IMG/VR virus record: IMGVR_UViG_3300037231_000094
Location: 1 to 23,208 of that record
Reading direction: 5' to 3' (one strand)
From: a virus
Length of the DNA: 23,208 nt
Shown: in pieces, positions 11,297 to 19,022 of the stretch
How positions within the stretch are numbered: the stretch's first letter is position 1
Layout: every line of letters begins with the position of its first letter
The notes under the pieces: generated by a model
Told to the model about the DNA's origin: nothing
The model's database searches: none
What the model saw: only the letters and a program-made list of their open reading frames with translations
Program-made: the position numbers and the translations under genes

Positions 11297-13497
11297 AGTT
11301 CGACATACCGACGGACGAAGGCCGCTACCGTAAATGCGTCAGCAAGACACAGCTCCGCATGTTGAGGAGTTCCATTTGGTCCATGAACCAGCGGGCGAAC
11401 TGGGTCCGCTACCTGAAGATGTACCGGAAGATCGTCGACTTTATCCCCGAGCCCGACGAGCCGCACATCACCCTCGGCTACCTTTTCGGCCTCGTGGAGA
11501 ACAACACCGCCAAGATCACCGAGCCCCTGCTCTCCATGGACATCCCATTCGCCGTCCAGCCGCGCGGAGAGGGCGACGGGCAGGCCGCCGAGAACTTCGG
11601 GCAGATCTACCGCGCCAACTTCAAGGCCCCCAACTTCCAGCAGTCCATGCGCCGCTCCATGAAGATGATGGGCATCATCGGCCCGCGCTTCGAGATCGAC
11701 GAGTGGCTGAACATCAAGCGCCAGGGCTTCACCTGGGGCAAGATTCCAAAAGAGGTGGAGACGCCCGTTACCGATAAAGCGGGGCGTCCGGTCCTCGACA
11801 AGAAGGGGAAGCCCGTCACGGTCAAGACGGTCGTGATGGTCCCCGGCGAGGTCCCCATCAGCCGCTCCGTCTTCAGCGGCTTCCACACGCGCTTCCCCAA
11901 CGCCTTCGACATGTACCCCGAGCCCGACCGATGCACGATCAACCAGGGCGAGCCGACCGACATCTCCTGGCTTGTGGAGGACATGGGCGAACTCGCCATC
12001 GAAGAGTTGGCCCACCAGAAGTACATCGACCCGATGACAGGGATGGAAAACCCCGTCTACGACTTCTCGCGCCTCATGGCGGAGCGCGGCGTCAAGGCCA
12101 GGGCACGCTACGAGCGCTTCCTGAAGGGCGGGAGCGACTACGCCGAGGACTCCTACGGCACCCTCATTACGCCCACGGGAAAGTGGAACCTCACGACGGA
12201 CTACCACCAGATCGAGAAGGACAGCATCTACCCCACCGAGGGCACGGTCAACCGTCAGTCCTCCGAGGACAGGGACAAGGTGTGGGTCGTGCGCCACTAC
12301 GAGAACAACGAAATCCTGACCATCGCCAACGGGAAGTTCGTCATCCAGCGCGTGACCGACCCGTGGCACGTCCCCGGCATCAAGGCCCGCATCGAGAACT
12401 ACACCGAGGACCCCGAGTTCCTGTACGGGCAGGGCATGGTCCAGCCGATCGAGGACGAAATCCTTGCGATGGGCGACTCCTTCAACATGACGTTCAGCAA
12501 CGCCATCCGCCTCATCAATAAGATGGTCGCGGTGCGCGAGGACGCCATCGTCACCATGGACGACTTCAAGCCGCGCGCCGGCGGGAAGATCCGCATCAGC
12601 GGCGCGACGGACGTGCGCCAAGCCATCGCCGAGGTGCCCCAAGCGAGCGTCATCCAAGAGATGCTGAGCCTGAACTCCATCATCACCGGGGAGATCGGCT
12701 TCGTGTCGTCCATGACCGACGGAACCCCGGGCGTCCAAGGGACCAAGCCCGACCACAAGACGAAGGGCGGCCTCGAAATTCTTCAGCAGAACTTCGCCAC
12801 GCGCTTCGTCACCAACCAGGCGTCGACCCTCATCAACCAGGCCCGGCGCGGCCTGAGCATGGCGGAGTTCTTCAGCCAGTTCGGATTCGAGAAACAACCC
12901 TATCGCGTCGTTCGCGAGAACGGCTCGACGGCCCTTGCCCGGTTCAACAAGGACGACGTGGAGACGGAGGGGCGCTTCTTCGACTTCGTGGTCGAGGTGG
13001 ACCCGCTGTGGGGCAACACGACCGCCCAGCGGCAGAACGCCCTTGACGCCTACGAGCATGGCGCCGAGTACGAGAAGACCCGCATGGAGTTTAAGGACCC
13101 CTCCATGCGCAAGCTGAAGCTGGACAAACTCTACGAGCGCGTCCTGAAGCTGACCTTCGGCCTGCGCGACACCTCGGCCATCTTCGTCATGCCCGACAAC
13201 TCCATGACGCCCGAGGACGAGTTCCAAATCCTGATCCAGGGCGGCACGGTTCAATGCTCCGGGAACTTGGAGGAGCACGTCACCAAGCACATCCTGCAGC
13301 ACGACTCGCCGAAGACAGACGAGGCGATCAAAGCCGGCAAGGCTCCCCCCGACCTCAAGACCAACCTGGCCCTTCTCATCCAGCAGGACCTCGCCCGCAT
13401 GAAAACCTTTGCGGCCAACCCGCAGGCGGCGGCGCAAAAGAAACTGAACGCCGTCGGCCTCATCCACCCCGCTCAGTTCCCCAAGGATAACGCATGA
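11293..13497 (+). CDS. Portal protein
   Basis: The start at ATG 11293 follows GGAGGAG and overlaps the previous stop; product 734 aa. Portals form the twelve-fold ring through which DNA enters the head. The length fits long podovirus portals (P22 type, about 725 aa). Family-like features are the position before scaffold and capsid, the helical N-terminus (RANWVRYLKMYRKIVDFIP), and the segment EFLYGQGMVQPIEDEILAMG followed by NAIRLINKMVAVREDA, matching the stem/wing region where portals read Y.GQ...I.......N. Later come DHKTKGGLEIL and a C-terminal helical barrel-like tail. Identification is by length, context and these segments. Confidence 0.75.
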   Translation: MKFDIPTDEGRYRKCVSKTQLRMLRSSIWSMNQRANWVRYLKMYRKIVDFIPEPDEPHITLGYLFGLVENNTAKITEPLLSMDIPFAVQPRGEGDGQAAENFGQIYRANFKAPNFQQSMRRSMKMMGIIGPRFEIDEWLNIKRQGFTWGKIPKEVETPVTDKAGRPVLDKKGKPVTVKTVVMVPGEVPISRSVFSGFHTRFPNAFDMYPEPDRCTINQGEPTDISWLVEDMGELAIEELAHQKYIDPMTGMENPVYDFSRLMAERGVKARARYERFLKGGSDYAEDSYGTLITPTGKWNLTTDYHQIEKDSIYPTEGTVNRQSSEDRDKVWVVRHYENNEILTIANGKFVIQRVTDPWHVPGIKARIENYTEDPEFLYGQGMVQPIEDEILAMGDSFNMTFSNAIRLINKMVAVREDAIVTMDDFKPRAGGKIRISGATDVRQAIAEVPQASVIQEMLSLNSIITGEIGFVSSMTDGTPGVQGTKPDHKTKGGLEILQQNFATRFVTNQASTLINQARRGLSMAEFFSQFGFEKQPYRVVRENGSTALARFNKDDVETEGRFFDFVVEVDPLWGNTTAQRQNALDAYEHGAEYEKTRMEFKDPSMRKLKLDKLYERVLKLTFGLRDTSAIFVMPDNSMTPEDEFQILIQGGTVQCSGNLEEHVTKHILQHDSPKTDEAIKAGKAPPDLKTNLALLIQQDLARMKTFAANPQAAAQKKLNAVGLIHPAQFPKDNA

Positions 13498-13925
13498 CCG
13501 AATCAATCGGACCCGACGAAGAAATCGCATATGACACTCTCATCGAGCGTGCCCGCAAGGAAGGCGGAAAACTCATGGCGGACTTCCGTCGCCGCGGCCT
13601 CGCCTCACGCGAGACGATGGAGAAGTGGTCTATCATTGCGGCCCGCGGCGACCGCGCCCGATCCTTCCTGACCGGGGACTTCTGGCGCAAGGACATGGAG
13701 CCGCTGCTCCGCGCCGAGGCCCGCATCAAGCCGGCCGCCGCCGACGCGCTGCCCGCTTCGCTCGAGCGTGCGACGATCGAGTACCTGGACAAGTCGGGCG
13801 CGGCGCGGCAGGCGGAGAAGTTGGAACGCACGATGCGCGAATGGGTCTCGGAAGGCGACAAGGCGAACGAGTTGCTACGCGCCGAGCGCGAGAAAAGAAA
13901 AGCGCTCGCGCCATCGACAAGATGA
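13494..13925 (+). CDS. Hypothetical helical protein downstream of portal (143 aa)
   Basis: ATGA overlap with the portal gene shows co-translation. The product is hydrophilic and helical, rich in Arg, Glu and Ala (AYDTLIERARKEGGKLMADF, AARQAEKLERTMREWVSEG, ending in a Lys/Arg-rich tail). It carries no motif I recognise. Location suggests a head-assembly accessory, for example a chaperone or minor head protein. It is the last gene before the promoter at 13935. Confidence 0.6.
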   Translation: MTESIGPDEEIAYDTLIERARKEGGKLMADFRRRGLASRETMEKWSIIAARGDRARSFLTGDFWRKDMEPLLRAEARIKPAAADALPASLERATIEYLDKSGAARQAEKLERTMREWVSEGDKANELLRAEREKRKALAPSTR

Positions 13926-13934
13926 AACTTTCTC

Positions 13935-13963
13935 TTGACGTTATTATTTATCCATGTTACACT
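13935..13963 (+). promoter_or_regulatory. Sigma70-type promoter for virion operon
   Basis: TTGACG (13935-13940), 17-base spacer, TACACT (13958-13963), in a short AT-rich gap. Transcription should start near 13970, at most two bases before ATG 13972, so the first gene would be translated from an almost leaderless message. Confidence 0.75.
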
Positions 13964-13971
13964 TGGAAAAG

Positions 13972-14565
13972 ATGAAGCGACTAATCCTCGGACTTCTCGC
14001 CCTTCTCGCCATCTCCGGGCGCGCGTCCGCCCTCGACCCCAAAACGATCGAGACGGACTGGAACCAAAAAACTTTTTCCATCTCGACGAGCGGCGTAACC
14101 TCGGCGACCTTCGACATCGGCGGCTTCGGCGCCAACGGTTTCGCCATCCTCGGTTCCAGCTACACGCAGAACGGAGTGGACGGAACGACGTACGGCGCCA
14201 CCGCCGTCGTGTCCAGCACGACGAAGAACGTGGTCGGCTTCGACTACATCGCATTTTCGAGCAATTCTTTTTCCATGCAGATTTCGCAGACCCTTCGGAC
14301 TCCAGTCAACCCCGTGCCGTCGTGCTCGAGCGCCGCTGTGCCGAGCGGAACCTTCTGGGCGCAGAGCTCCATGCCGAGTTCCTACTGCAACTCCGCGCCG
14401 GTCATCAGCACGAGTTCGGTAATAAATTTCCCGCCGTCACAAACGATTCCTTTGTACGTGGAGTTTCGGGCCGTCACGTCGAACCCTATTTTTCGTTTGA
14501 CGAACATCACCGCTGGCAGCACGGTCTACTTGACCGTCGACTACGGCATTCCGAGAGTCCCCTAG
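13972..14565 (+). CDS. Secreted beta-rich protein in virion operon (197 aa)
   Basis: I chose ATG 13972 over the in-frame ATG at 13954 because the latter lies within the promoter. The N-terminus is a Sec-type signal peptide (MKRLILGLLALLAISGRASA, cleavage after ASA expected). The mature protein is rich in Ser, Thr, Gly and Val with alternating beta patterns (FSISTSGVTSATFDIGGFG, VYLTVDYGIPRVP) and two Cys (PSCSS and SYCNS). This fits a decoration, fibre or surface protein. Why a gene in a capsid operon should encode an exported protein is unexplained. No specific family recognised. Confidence 0.7.
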   Translation: MKRLILGLLALLAISGRASALDPKTIETDWNQKTFSISTSGVTSATFDIGGFGANGFAILGSSYTQNGVDGTTYGATAVVSSTTKNVVGFDYIAFSSNSFSMQISQTLRTPVNPVPSCSSAAVPSGTFWAQSSMPSSYCNSAPVISTSSVINFPPSQTIPLYVEFRAVTSNPIFRLTNITAGSTVYLTVDYGIPRVP

Positions 14566-14568
14566 TCC

Positions 14569-14748
14569 ATGATCGAGACGATTCCGAAGGGCAAGGCCGG
14601 AAACCCCGCGATGCGGGGAGAACTGTTGAAGCACCTGGACCAGATCGAGGCGGCCGATACGACGGGGAAGGTGATCGTCCACTACCGAAAAGGCGAGTTG
14701 ATGCGGGCCGGGCTGGAAGTGCCGACAATTATGGAGAAGCCGGAGTAG
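14569..14748 (+). CDS. Small hypothetical protein (59 aa)
   Basis: ATG 14569 starts three bases after the preceding stop and the frame ends TAG at 14748. The peptide (GNPAMRGELLKHLDQIEAA, then KVIVHYRKGELMRAGLEVP) looks like a real small alpha/beta protein, but no family comes to mind. Only a weak GAGAG lies upstream, so coupling to the previous gene is likely. An intrinsic terminator follows. Confidence 0.5.
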   Translation: MIETIPKGKAGNPAMRGELLKHLDQIEAADTTGKVIVHYRKGELMRAGLEVPTIMEKPE

Positions 14749-14793
14749 AAACGATTTGACGTAGCCGATTCGGGAGGGCATCCTTCGCAGGGA

Positions 14794-14832
14794 CCCCGGG
14801 GAGCGAAAGCTCCTCGGGGATTTTCTTTTTTC
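14794..14832 (+). terminator. Rho-independent terminator with GNRA loop
   Basis: Stem CCCCGGGGAGC (14794-14804) pairs with GCTCCTCGGGG (14809-14819), with one G-U pair, around the tetraloop GAAA, followed by a T-rich tail (14820-14831). It lies upstream of the scaffold and capsid genes, so these depend on read-through, antitermination or an unseen promoter. A TTGACG box at 14756-14761 is the same as in other promoters here, but the matching -10 (CATCCT) is poor. Confidence 0.85.
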
Positions 14833-14843
14833 AGGGAGACATC

Positions 14844-15326
14844 GTGAAAAAGATCGCGCAATCCTTCCTCGCCCTCGCCGCCCTCGTGGTCCTTTCCACG
14901 GTATCCCGCGCCGTCTGGGACTCCACCCTCGGCAACATGCCGAACAGCTACGAGCTCTGCTGGGGCCTCAGCTCAAACGCCTGTCTGTACGGCAGCACCA
15001 TCAGCAACTTCGTCAAGATCCAGATCGGCGGCGTCGATCAGGTCACGGTCACCAGCACCAATGTCGCCTTGGCGGGAAACCTGACCGTCTCCGGAAGCGA
15101 AACCGTATTGGGCTACCAGGACCTTGCGGTCCTAACCACGACCCAGCTGGCCGCTCGGACCGATCCCGTCGGCGCCACCTTCTACGCTCAGGAACTCATC
15201 GGCGGCACGGCCGCGACGAACGCCTACAACCTTTGCGCCTCCACCGCCGCTAACCCTGGTTCGTATGTGTACATCGCCGTTTCGACCTCAGCAGCGGCCG
15301 TGGCGGGAAAGGCATGCGCGAACTAG
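14844..15326 (+). CDS. Secreted fibre/decoration-like protein (160 aa)
   Basis: GTG 14844 is preceded by AGGGAGAC. A signal peptide (MKKIAQSFLALAALVVLS, cleavage likely after SRA) leads a protein with beta-repeat texture typical of phage fibres: IQIGGVDQVTVTSTNVALAG, then NLTVSGSETVLG. Such short repeats build trimeric head or tail fibres. Four Cys in the mature part may form disulfides, consistent with export. It lies between the terminator and the scaffold gene, a place where head-fibre or decoration genes occur. Confidence 0.65.
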   Translation: MKKIAQSFLALAALVVLSTVSRAVWDSTLGNMPNSYELCWGLSSNACLYGSTISNFVKIQIGGVDQVTVTSTNVALAGNLTVSGSETVLGYQDLAVLTTTQLAARTDPVGATFYAQELIGGTAATNAYNLCASTAANPGSYVYIAVSTSAAAVAGKACAN

Positions 15327-15383
15327 GACCGGGGAAATCCCCCGTGACGACGGACAGAGAAATCCTCTGAGAAAGAGACGACA

Positions 15384-16706
15384 ATGTTTAAAAACCTTGG
15401 AATGAGAACGCTGGCGATGTCCTTCGAGACCCCCGCAGACGGCGGAGGGGGCGGAACGGCCGTCGCCACTCCGGCACCCGCGGCCGCGACTCCCGCGCCC
15501 GCCGCGCCCGCCGCGGCCGCTCCGGCCCCAGCCGCCAAGCCCAAGGGCATGTTCGACCGCGTCATGCCGGCGTCCTTAAAGAGACTCCCGGGCGGCTCCG
15601 AGGACCCCAACCGCGCCAAGACGCACCCCGTCGCGGCCAAGCCGGACGCGACCAAGAGCTGGGACCCGGCGCAAACCTTCAACGTGCTGGACGACGACGG
15701 CAAGACGGTCCTGGGCAACTTCAAGACGCAGAAGGAGGCCGAGGACTTCATGGCGGCCCGCGCGGCCGACCCGAACGCCCAGCCTCCCGCCGCGGCCGTG
15801 GACGGTCAGACTTTCAACGTCCTCGCGGACGACGGGAAGACCGTGCTCGGGAACTTCAAGACCGAGGCCGAGGCGCAGGCCTTCATGGACGCGCAGGCGG
15901 GCGGCGCCCCGGCGATCACCGCCGAGACGAAGCTCCCCGTCAAGATTTTCGGCCGCTTCGAGACGATCAAAGCGGTTGAGGAGTACATGGCCCAGAGCGG
16001 CCAGCACGCCAAGGCGCTCGACGCCGAGGTGAAGACGCTGAAGGACGCCAACGCCAAGATCCTCGCAGACCGCGAGGCCGAGGTGGCGGCGCTGAAGGCG
16101 GAGATGGAATTGATCCGGAAGACCCCGGCCATCAAGGACCTCTCCAAGGAAGAACTGACCGCCCTCGCCAAGGAAGACCCGGCGGCGGCGGCGGAGTACA
16201 TCGCGGACAAGAAGTTCCGCGAGCGCGACGCGGCGGAGGCCAAGAAGCAGGCCGAGGCCAAGGTACGCGGACGGCAGGAGTATTTGAAGAAGGTGAACCA
16301 AGCCATTGAGGACCATCGCGCCGTGATGCAGAAGGACGCCGAAAACTTCCCGCAGTTTGAAGACTTCGCCAGCAACATCGGAGAAATCATCAAGATGACG
16401 GAGGACTCGCGCGGGGCAACCCCATTGCGCGGCCACGTCTGGGCGGAAGAACTCGCGTACCTGGCGGCATACGGCAAGGCGGCGATCCTCGCGGCCCGCA
16501 ACGGCAAGACGGTCCTGGCCGAAGCCAAGAAGACCAACCTCCGGATCGCCGCGGCCGGTGCCGCCTCGACCGCGGGGCCTTCCGGCGGAAGCGCGGGACG
16601 CGGCAGCGGGGGCCAACAGCCCTCGACGAAAGAGACGAAGGGCTCGCGCATCGTGAAGGCCGCGCCCCGGAACCGCTTCTTCGGAAGCGGCAAACCACAG
16701 ACCTAG
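15384..16706 (+). CDS. Scaffold-like head assembly protein
   Basis: The 440-residue protein directly precedes the capsid gene and has a scaffold's build: no globular enzyme motif, a Pro/Ala-rich linker (residues 15-50), a long charged coiled coil (about 205-330, for example AEVAALKAEMELIRKTP and RERDAAEAKKQAEAKVRG), and a basic C-terminus (RIVKAAPRNRFFGSG), which in P22-type scaffolds binds coat protein. Unusual are two near-identical 31-residue repeats (TFNVL.DDGKTVLGNFKT core) and a degenerate third copy (VKIFGRFET). The ATG at 15384 follows GAAAGAGACGAC. Scaffold role is inferred from place and composition. Confidence 0.65.
   Translation: MFKNLGMRTLAMSFETPADGGGGGTAVATPAPAAATPAPAAPAAAAPAPAAKPKGMFDRVMPASLKRLPGGSEDPNRAKTHPVAAKPDATKSWDPAQTFNVLDDDGKTVLGNFKTQKEAEDFMAARAADPNAQPPAAAVDGQTFNVLADDGKTVLGNFKTEAEAQAFMDAQAGGAPAITAETKLPVKIFGRFETIKAVEEYMAQSGQHAKALDAEVKTLKDANAKILADREAEVAALKAEMELIRKTPAIKDLSKEELTALAKEDPAAAAEYIADKKFRERDAAEAKKQAEAKVRGRQEYLKKVNQAIEDHRAVMQKDAENFPQFEDFASNIGEIIKMTEDSRGATPLRGHVWAEELAYLAAYGKAAILAARNGKTVLAEAKKTNLRIAAAGAASTAGPSGGSAGRGSGGQQPSTKETKGSRIVKAAPRNRFFGSGKPQT
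15672..15995 (+). repeat. Internal protein-level repeats in scaffold-like gene
   Basis: Copy 1 spans 15672-15764 and copy 2 15807-15899 (31 residues each, 45-residue period); a third divergent copy lies at about 15930-15995. The shared core is V..G.F.T...A..FM. DNA between copies has diverged at third codon positions, so the duplication is not recent. Confidence 0.8.
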
Positions 16707-16716
16707 GAGAATTTCT

Positions 16717-17874
16717 ATGAACATTGCCGTCCAGCAGGGCCCGCGCAGCACCCAGACGCTCGTCACCGAGACGCGCCAGGACCGCGACGTCGAGGACGCC
16801 CTTCAACAGCTTGAGCCCAACGAAGGCCCGCTGACGACCATCCTTTCGATGCTCGGCGCCGAGTCGGCGCACAACACCAAGATCGAGTGGTTCGAGGACC
16901 AGCTCCTCCCCGACTTCGACGTGTTGGCCGCGCAGATCGGGGTGGGCGACGTCACGATGACCGTGACGAACTACGCCTACTTCCGCCAGAACGACCTCGT
17001 GCGCATCAACGACTACGAGGTCGTGCGCGTCACCGCCACCCCGACGAACACGCTGGTCAGCATCAAGCGCGGCTACTCGGACATCCCGGCGACCGCGGCC
17101 CCGTCCGGCTCCCGCCTCTGGATCACCTCCGACGCGGCGGCCGAAATGGACACCTACCGCGACCAGTTGACGACCCAGAAGGTCCCGAAGTACAACCTGA
17201 CCCAGATGCTCAAGACCCCGATCTCCTTCACGGGTTCCGAGCTCGGCACCGACACCTTTGCCGGCGTCGACCTGGACCAGGAGCGGGCCAAGGCGATGAT
17301 CGAGCATAAGAAGAAGATAGAGAAGTCCATCATCATCGGCCGCCCGTACAACGACCTCTCCGGATCGGAGCCCATCCGCACGCAGGGCGGCCTGGACTAC
17401 TACATCCAGACCAACGTCAAGGACGTCTCGGGCGGCTTCACCGAACTCGAGTTCGAGGACTTCTGCCGCATCAACAGCCGATACGGGTCGCCTGAGAAGA
17501 CGATCGTCGGCTCGCCGAAGTTCCTCCAAAGCCTGAACGGGTTCCAGCGCTCCAAGCTCCAGACCCACTCGGACGAGGAGACCTACGGCGTCCGCATGGT
17601 CGAGTACAAGAGCGCCGAACTGCGCCTCATGGTGGTCGCCGAGAAGCTTCTCACCAACCACGACCTCAACGACCTCACCGGCATCGCGGGGTACGCCTAC
17701 CTCGTGGACTTCCAGTACCTCAAGCTCAAGCACCTCAAGGGGCGCGCGACCGAGCTCTGGGAGAACGTGCAGAACCCCGGCGTGGACGGCGAGATCGACG
17801 AGTACCGGACCGAGTACGCGCTCGAAATGGGCCTCGATCAGGTGCATGGGAAATTGACTGGGGTCCAGGACTAG
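16717..17874 (+). CDS. Major capsid protein (DUF5309/SU10-type)
   Basis: ATG 16717 is preceded by AGGAGAATTTCT. The 385-residue product matches the SU10 major-head family: the N-terminal signature TETRQDRDVEDALQQLEP, then PLTTILSMLGAESA, and IEWFEDQLLPDFD; a central beta insert (VRINDYEVVRVTATPTNT); the spine-helix region with DLDQERAKAMIEHKKKIEKS; and QGGLDYYIQTNV with the C-terminal P-domain. It forms HK97-fold capsomers. It follows the scaffold gene at 10 bases. No signal peptide is present, unlike several neighbours. A 16-base palindrome covers its stop codon. Confidence 0.85.
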   Translation: MNIAVQQGPRSTQTLVTETRQDRDVEDALQQLEPNEGPLTTILSMLGAESAHNTKIEWFEDQLLPDFDVLAAQIGVGDVTMTVTNYAYFRQNDLVRINDYEVVRVTATPTNTLVSIKRGYSDIPATAAPSGSRLWITSDAAAEMDTYRDQLTTQKVPKYNLTQMLKTPISFTGSELGTDTFAGVDLDQERAKAMIEHKKKIEKSIIIGRPYNDLSGSEPIRTQGGLDYYIQTNVKDVSGGFTELEFEDFCRINSRYGSPEKTIVGSPKFLQSLNGFQRSKLQTHSDEETYGVRMVEYKSAELRLMVVAEKLLTNHDLNDLTGIAGYAYLVDFQYLKLKHLKGRATELWENVQNPGVDGEIDEYRTEYALEMGLDQVHGKLTGVQD

Positions 17875-17880
17875 TCCTGG
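17865..17880. other. Perfect palindrome over capsid stop codon
   Basis: CCAGGACTAGTCCTGG is fully self-complementary and contains the TAG stop of the capsid gene. It could fold as a small RNA hairpin or be chance; there is no T tract, so it is not a standard terminator. Confidence 0.6.
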
Positions 17881-17902
17881 GAACTGAAGGAGAAAACAAC
17901 AC

Positions 17903-18913
17903 ATGAAAAACAAGGTCCTGAAGTTCCTCGGGCTCTGCCTCACCCTGGCCGCGTCGGTCCTTCCGGCGACGCGGTCCTACGCCAACGTCGACCAGCAAGC
18001 CGCTTTCTACGGTCAGCTGGCCGTCTCTGGCGCGAAGCTCGGCGGAGCGGTGGCGGGAACCGGGCAGGGCGCCGCGGTCAGCACGACCACGACCGTCATG
18101 GAGTTGTACTACACCGGCACCTCCTCGGCGGCCAACGTGGGCATCACGACCGGCGGCTCGGGCACCAACAACGACTGCATGACGTTCTACACGGCGGGGG
18201 CTGTCATCGACACCTCCATCGGGTACGCGACGTGCGGGCAAACGGGAGGTACGTTCGACCTCGGCGTGTCGTCGGAAGGGTTGATCTTGGGGCCTTTATG
18301 CGACCTCATCAACAACCAGCCGCCGACCATCGGGACGAACGGGTCGGCCAACGGAGGCTCTCCGACGGCGAGCAACTACCACTGCACGCTGACGGACGCC
18401 ATTCGGTCGGACATCTCCTCGCAGCTGTTGCCGACGATCACCGTGACGCAGAGCGTCAACAACCTGAACCAAGTCGGCGGGTACGCCATCCCCGTCGGCA
18501 CGGCAACGGTCATGTCGCTCGGCATCATCCCCGCGTCGGGTCGCCGCGTCGTTCTGGACTACATCTCGGTCAACGCGGCCGGGACGCCGTCGGTCTACGT
18601 CTACGGGGCCAAGGCGAAGTTCGGCGTGGGAGCGGCGGGATTGGATACGTTCGGAAATCCGCAGACGGACTCGTCCCTGGCGTGGGTCAGCCCGGCGCTC
18701 GTTGCCAACACGACCACGAACTTCCCACTGGCGACGCCGATCGCCCTCCCGTGGCTGGAGTTCGGCCAAGGCGGAGTGGCCTTCACCTACAAAAACCCGC
18801 CCGTGGGGAACTTCTACAACGGGCACGTCGTCATCCGCGTCAGCAACTACGCGGCGGCCGGCGCGGCCATGACTAGCTCCAACTTCCTTGATGTGAGCTG
18901 GACGGAGAAGTAA
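17903..18913 (+). CDS. Secreted structural-type protein after capsid gene (336 aa)
   Basis: ATG 17903 follows GAAGGAGA. A signal peptide (MKNKVLKFLGLCLTLAASV onward, cleavage likely after SYA) leads a Ser/Thr/Gly-rich mature protein with beta-sheet texture. Two regions can be told apart: residues 30-160 with four Cys (DCMTFY, ATCGQT, LCDLI, YHCTLT), and 175-336, a jelly-roll-like part (RRVVLDYISVNAAGTPSVYV, ending SNFLDVSWTEK). The place after the capsid gene suits a decoration or head-fibre protein. Export is the odd feature. No exact family recognised. Confidence 0.7.
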   Translation: MKNKVLKFLGLCLTLAASVLPATRSYANVDQQAAFYGQLAVSGAKLGGAVAGTGQGAAVSTTTTVMELYYTGTSSAANVGITTGGSGTNNDCMTFYTAGAVIDTSIGYATCGQTGGTFDLGVSSEGLILGPLCDLINNQPPTIGTNGSANGGSPTASNYHCTLTDAIRSDISSQLLPTITVTQSVNNLNQVGGYAIPVGTATVMSLGIIPASGRRVVLDYISVNAAGTPSVYVYGAKAKFGVGAAGLDTFGNPQTDSSLAWVSPALVANTTTNFPLATPIALPWLEFGQGGVAFTYKNPPVGNFYNGHVVIRVSNYAAAGAAMTSSNFLDVSWTEK

Positions 18914-18926
18914 GGATCATCTGAGA

Positions 18927-18959
18927 GGACCCGGCGGCCAAGAAACGGCCGCCGGGTCC
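18927..18959 (+). other. Strong 13-bp hairpin without U tract
   Basis: GGACCCGGCGGCC and GGCCGCCGGGTCC pair perfectly around the 7-base loop AAGAAAC. No T-run follows, so it is a poor intrinsic terminator; it may stabilise the 3' end of the capsid-region message, be an RNase processing site, or act as a bidirectional attenuator. Confidence 0.75.
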
Positions 18960-19022
18960 GCGTCGTACCGCGAAGACCTCGCGTGAGACGTCCGGCGAAA
19001 CCCGCCGCAAGAGGATAAGATC

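Noticed and set aside
11185-13530. Long open frame on the minus strand (781 codons) opposite the portal gene
   Set aside because: It mirrors the GC-rich codon pattern of the portal gene; its product is a Leu/Val/Asp-rich low-complexity protein with no family features, and the plus-strand gene has a ribosome site and overlaps its neighbours properly.
13460-14254. Minus-strand open frame of 264 codons between portal end and the first secreted protein
   Set aside because: It crosses the promoter and gene starts of the plus strand and reads as Ser/Arg-rich shadow sequence.
15327-15383. Two short hairpins before the scaffold gene (CGGGG/CCCCG and CAGAG/CTCTG)
   Set aside because: Stems are only about five base pairs and lack a T tail, so a terminator or riboswitch cannot be supported.
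15576-16766. Minus-strand open frame of 396 codons opposite the scaffold gene
   Set aside because: Antisense shadow, rich in Arg and Leu, without ribosome site or neighbouring genes on that strand.
16390-17943. Minus-strand open frame of 517 codons opposite scaffold and capsid
   Set aside because: Shadow of two well-supported plus-strand genes; composition is typical antisense (runs of Val, Leu, Arg).
17872-17970. Readthrough of the capsid TAG into a longer capsid form
   Set aside because: The open frame beyond the stop encodes only an Arg/His/Pro-rich shadow of the next gene, with no domain-like sequence.
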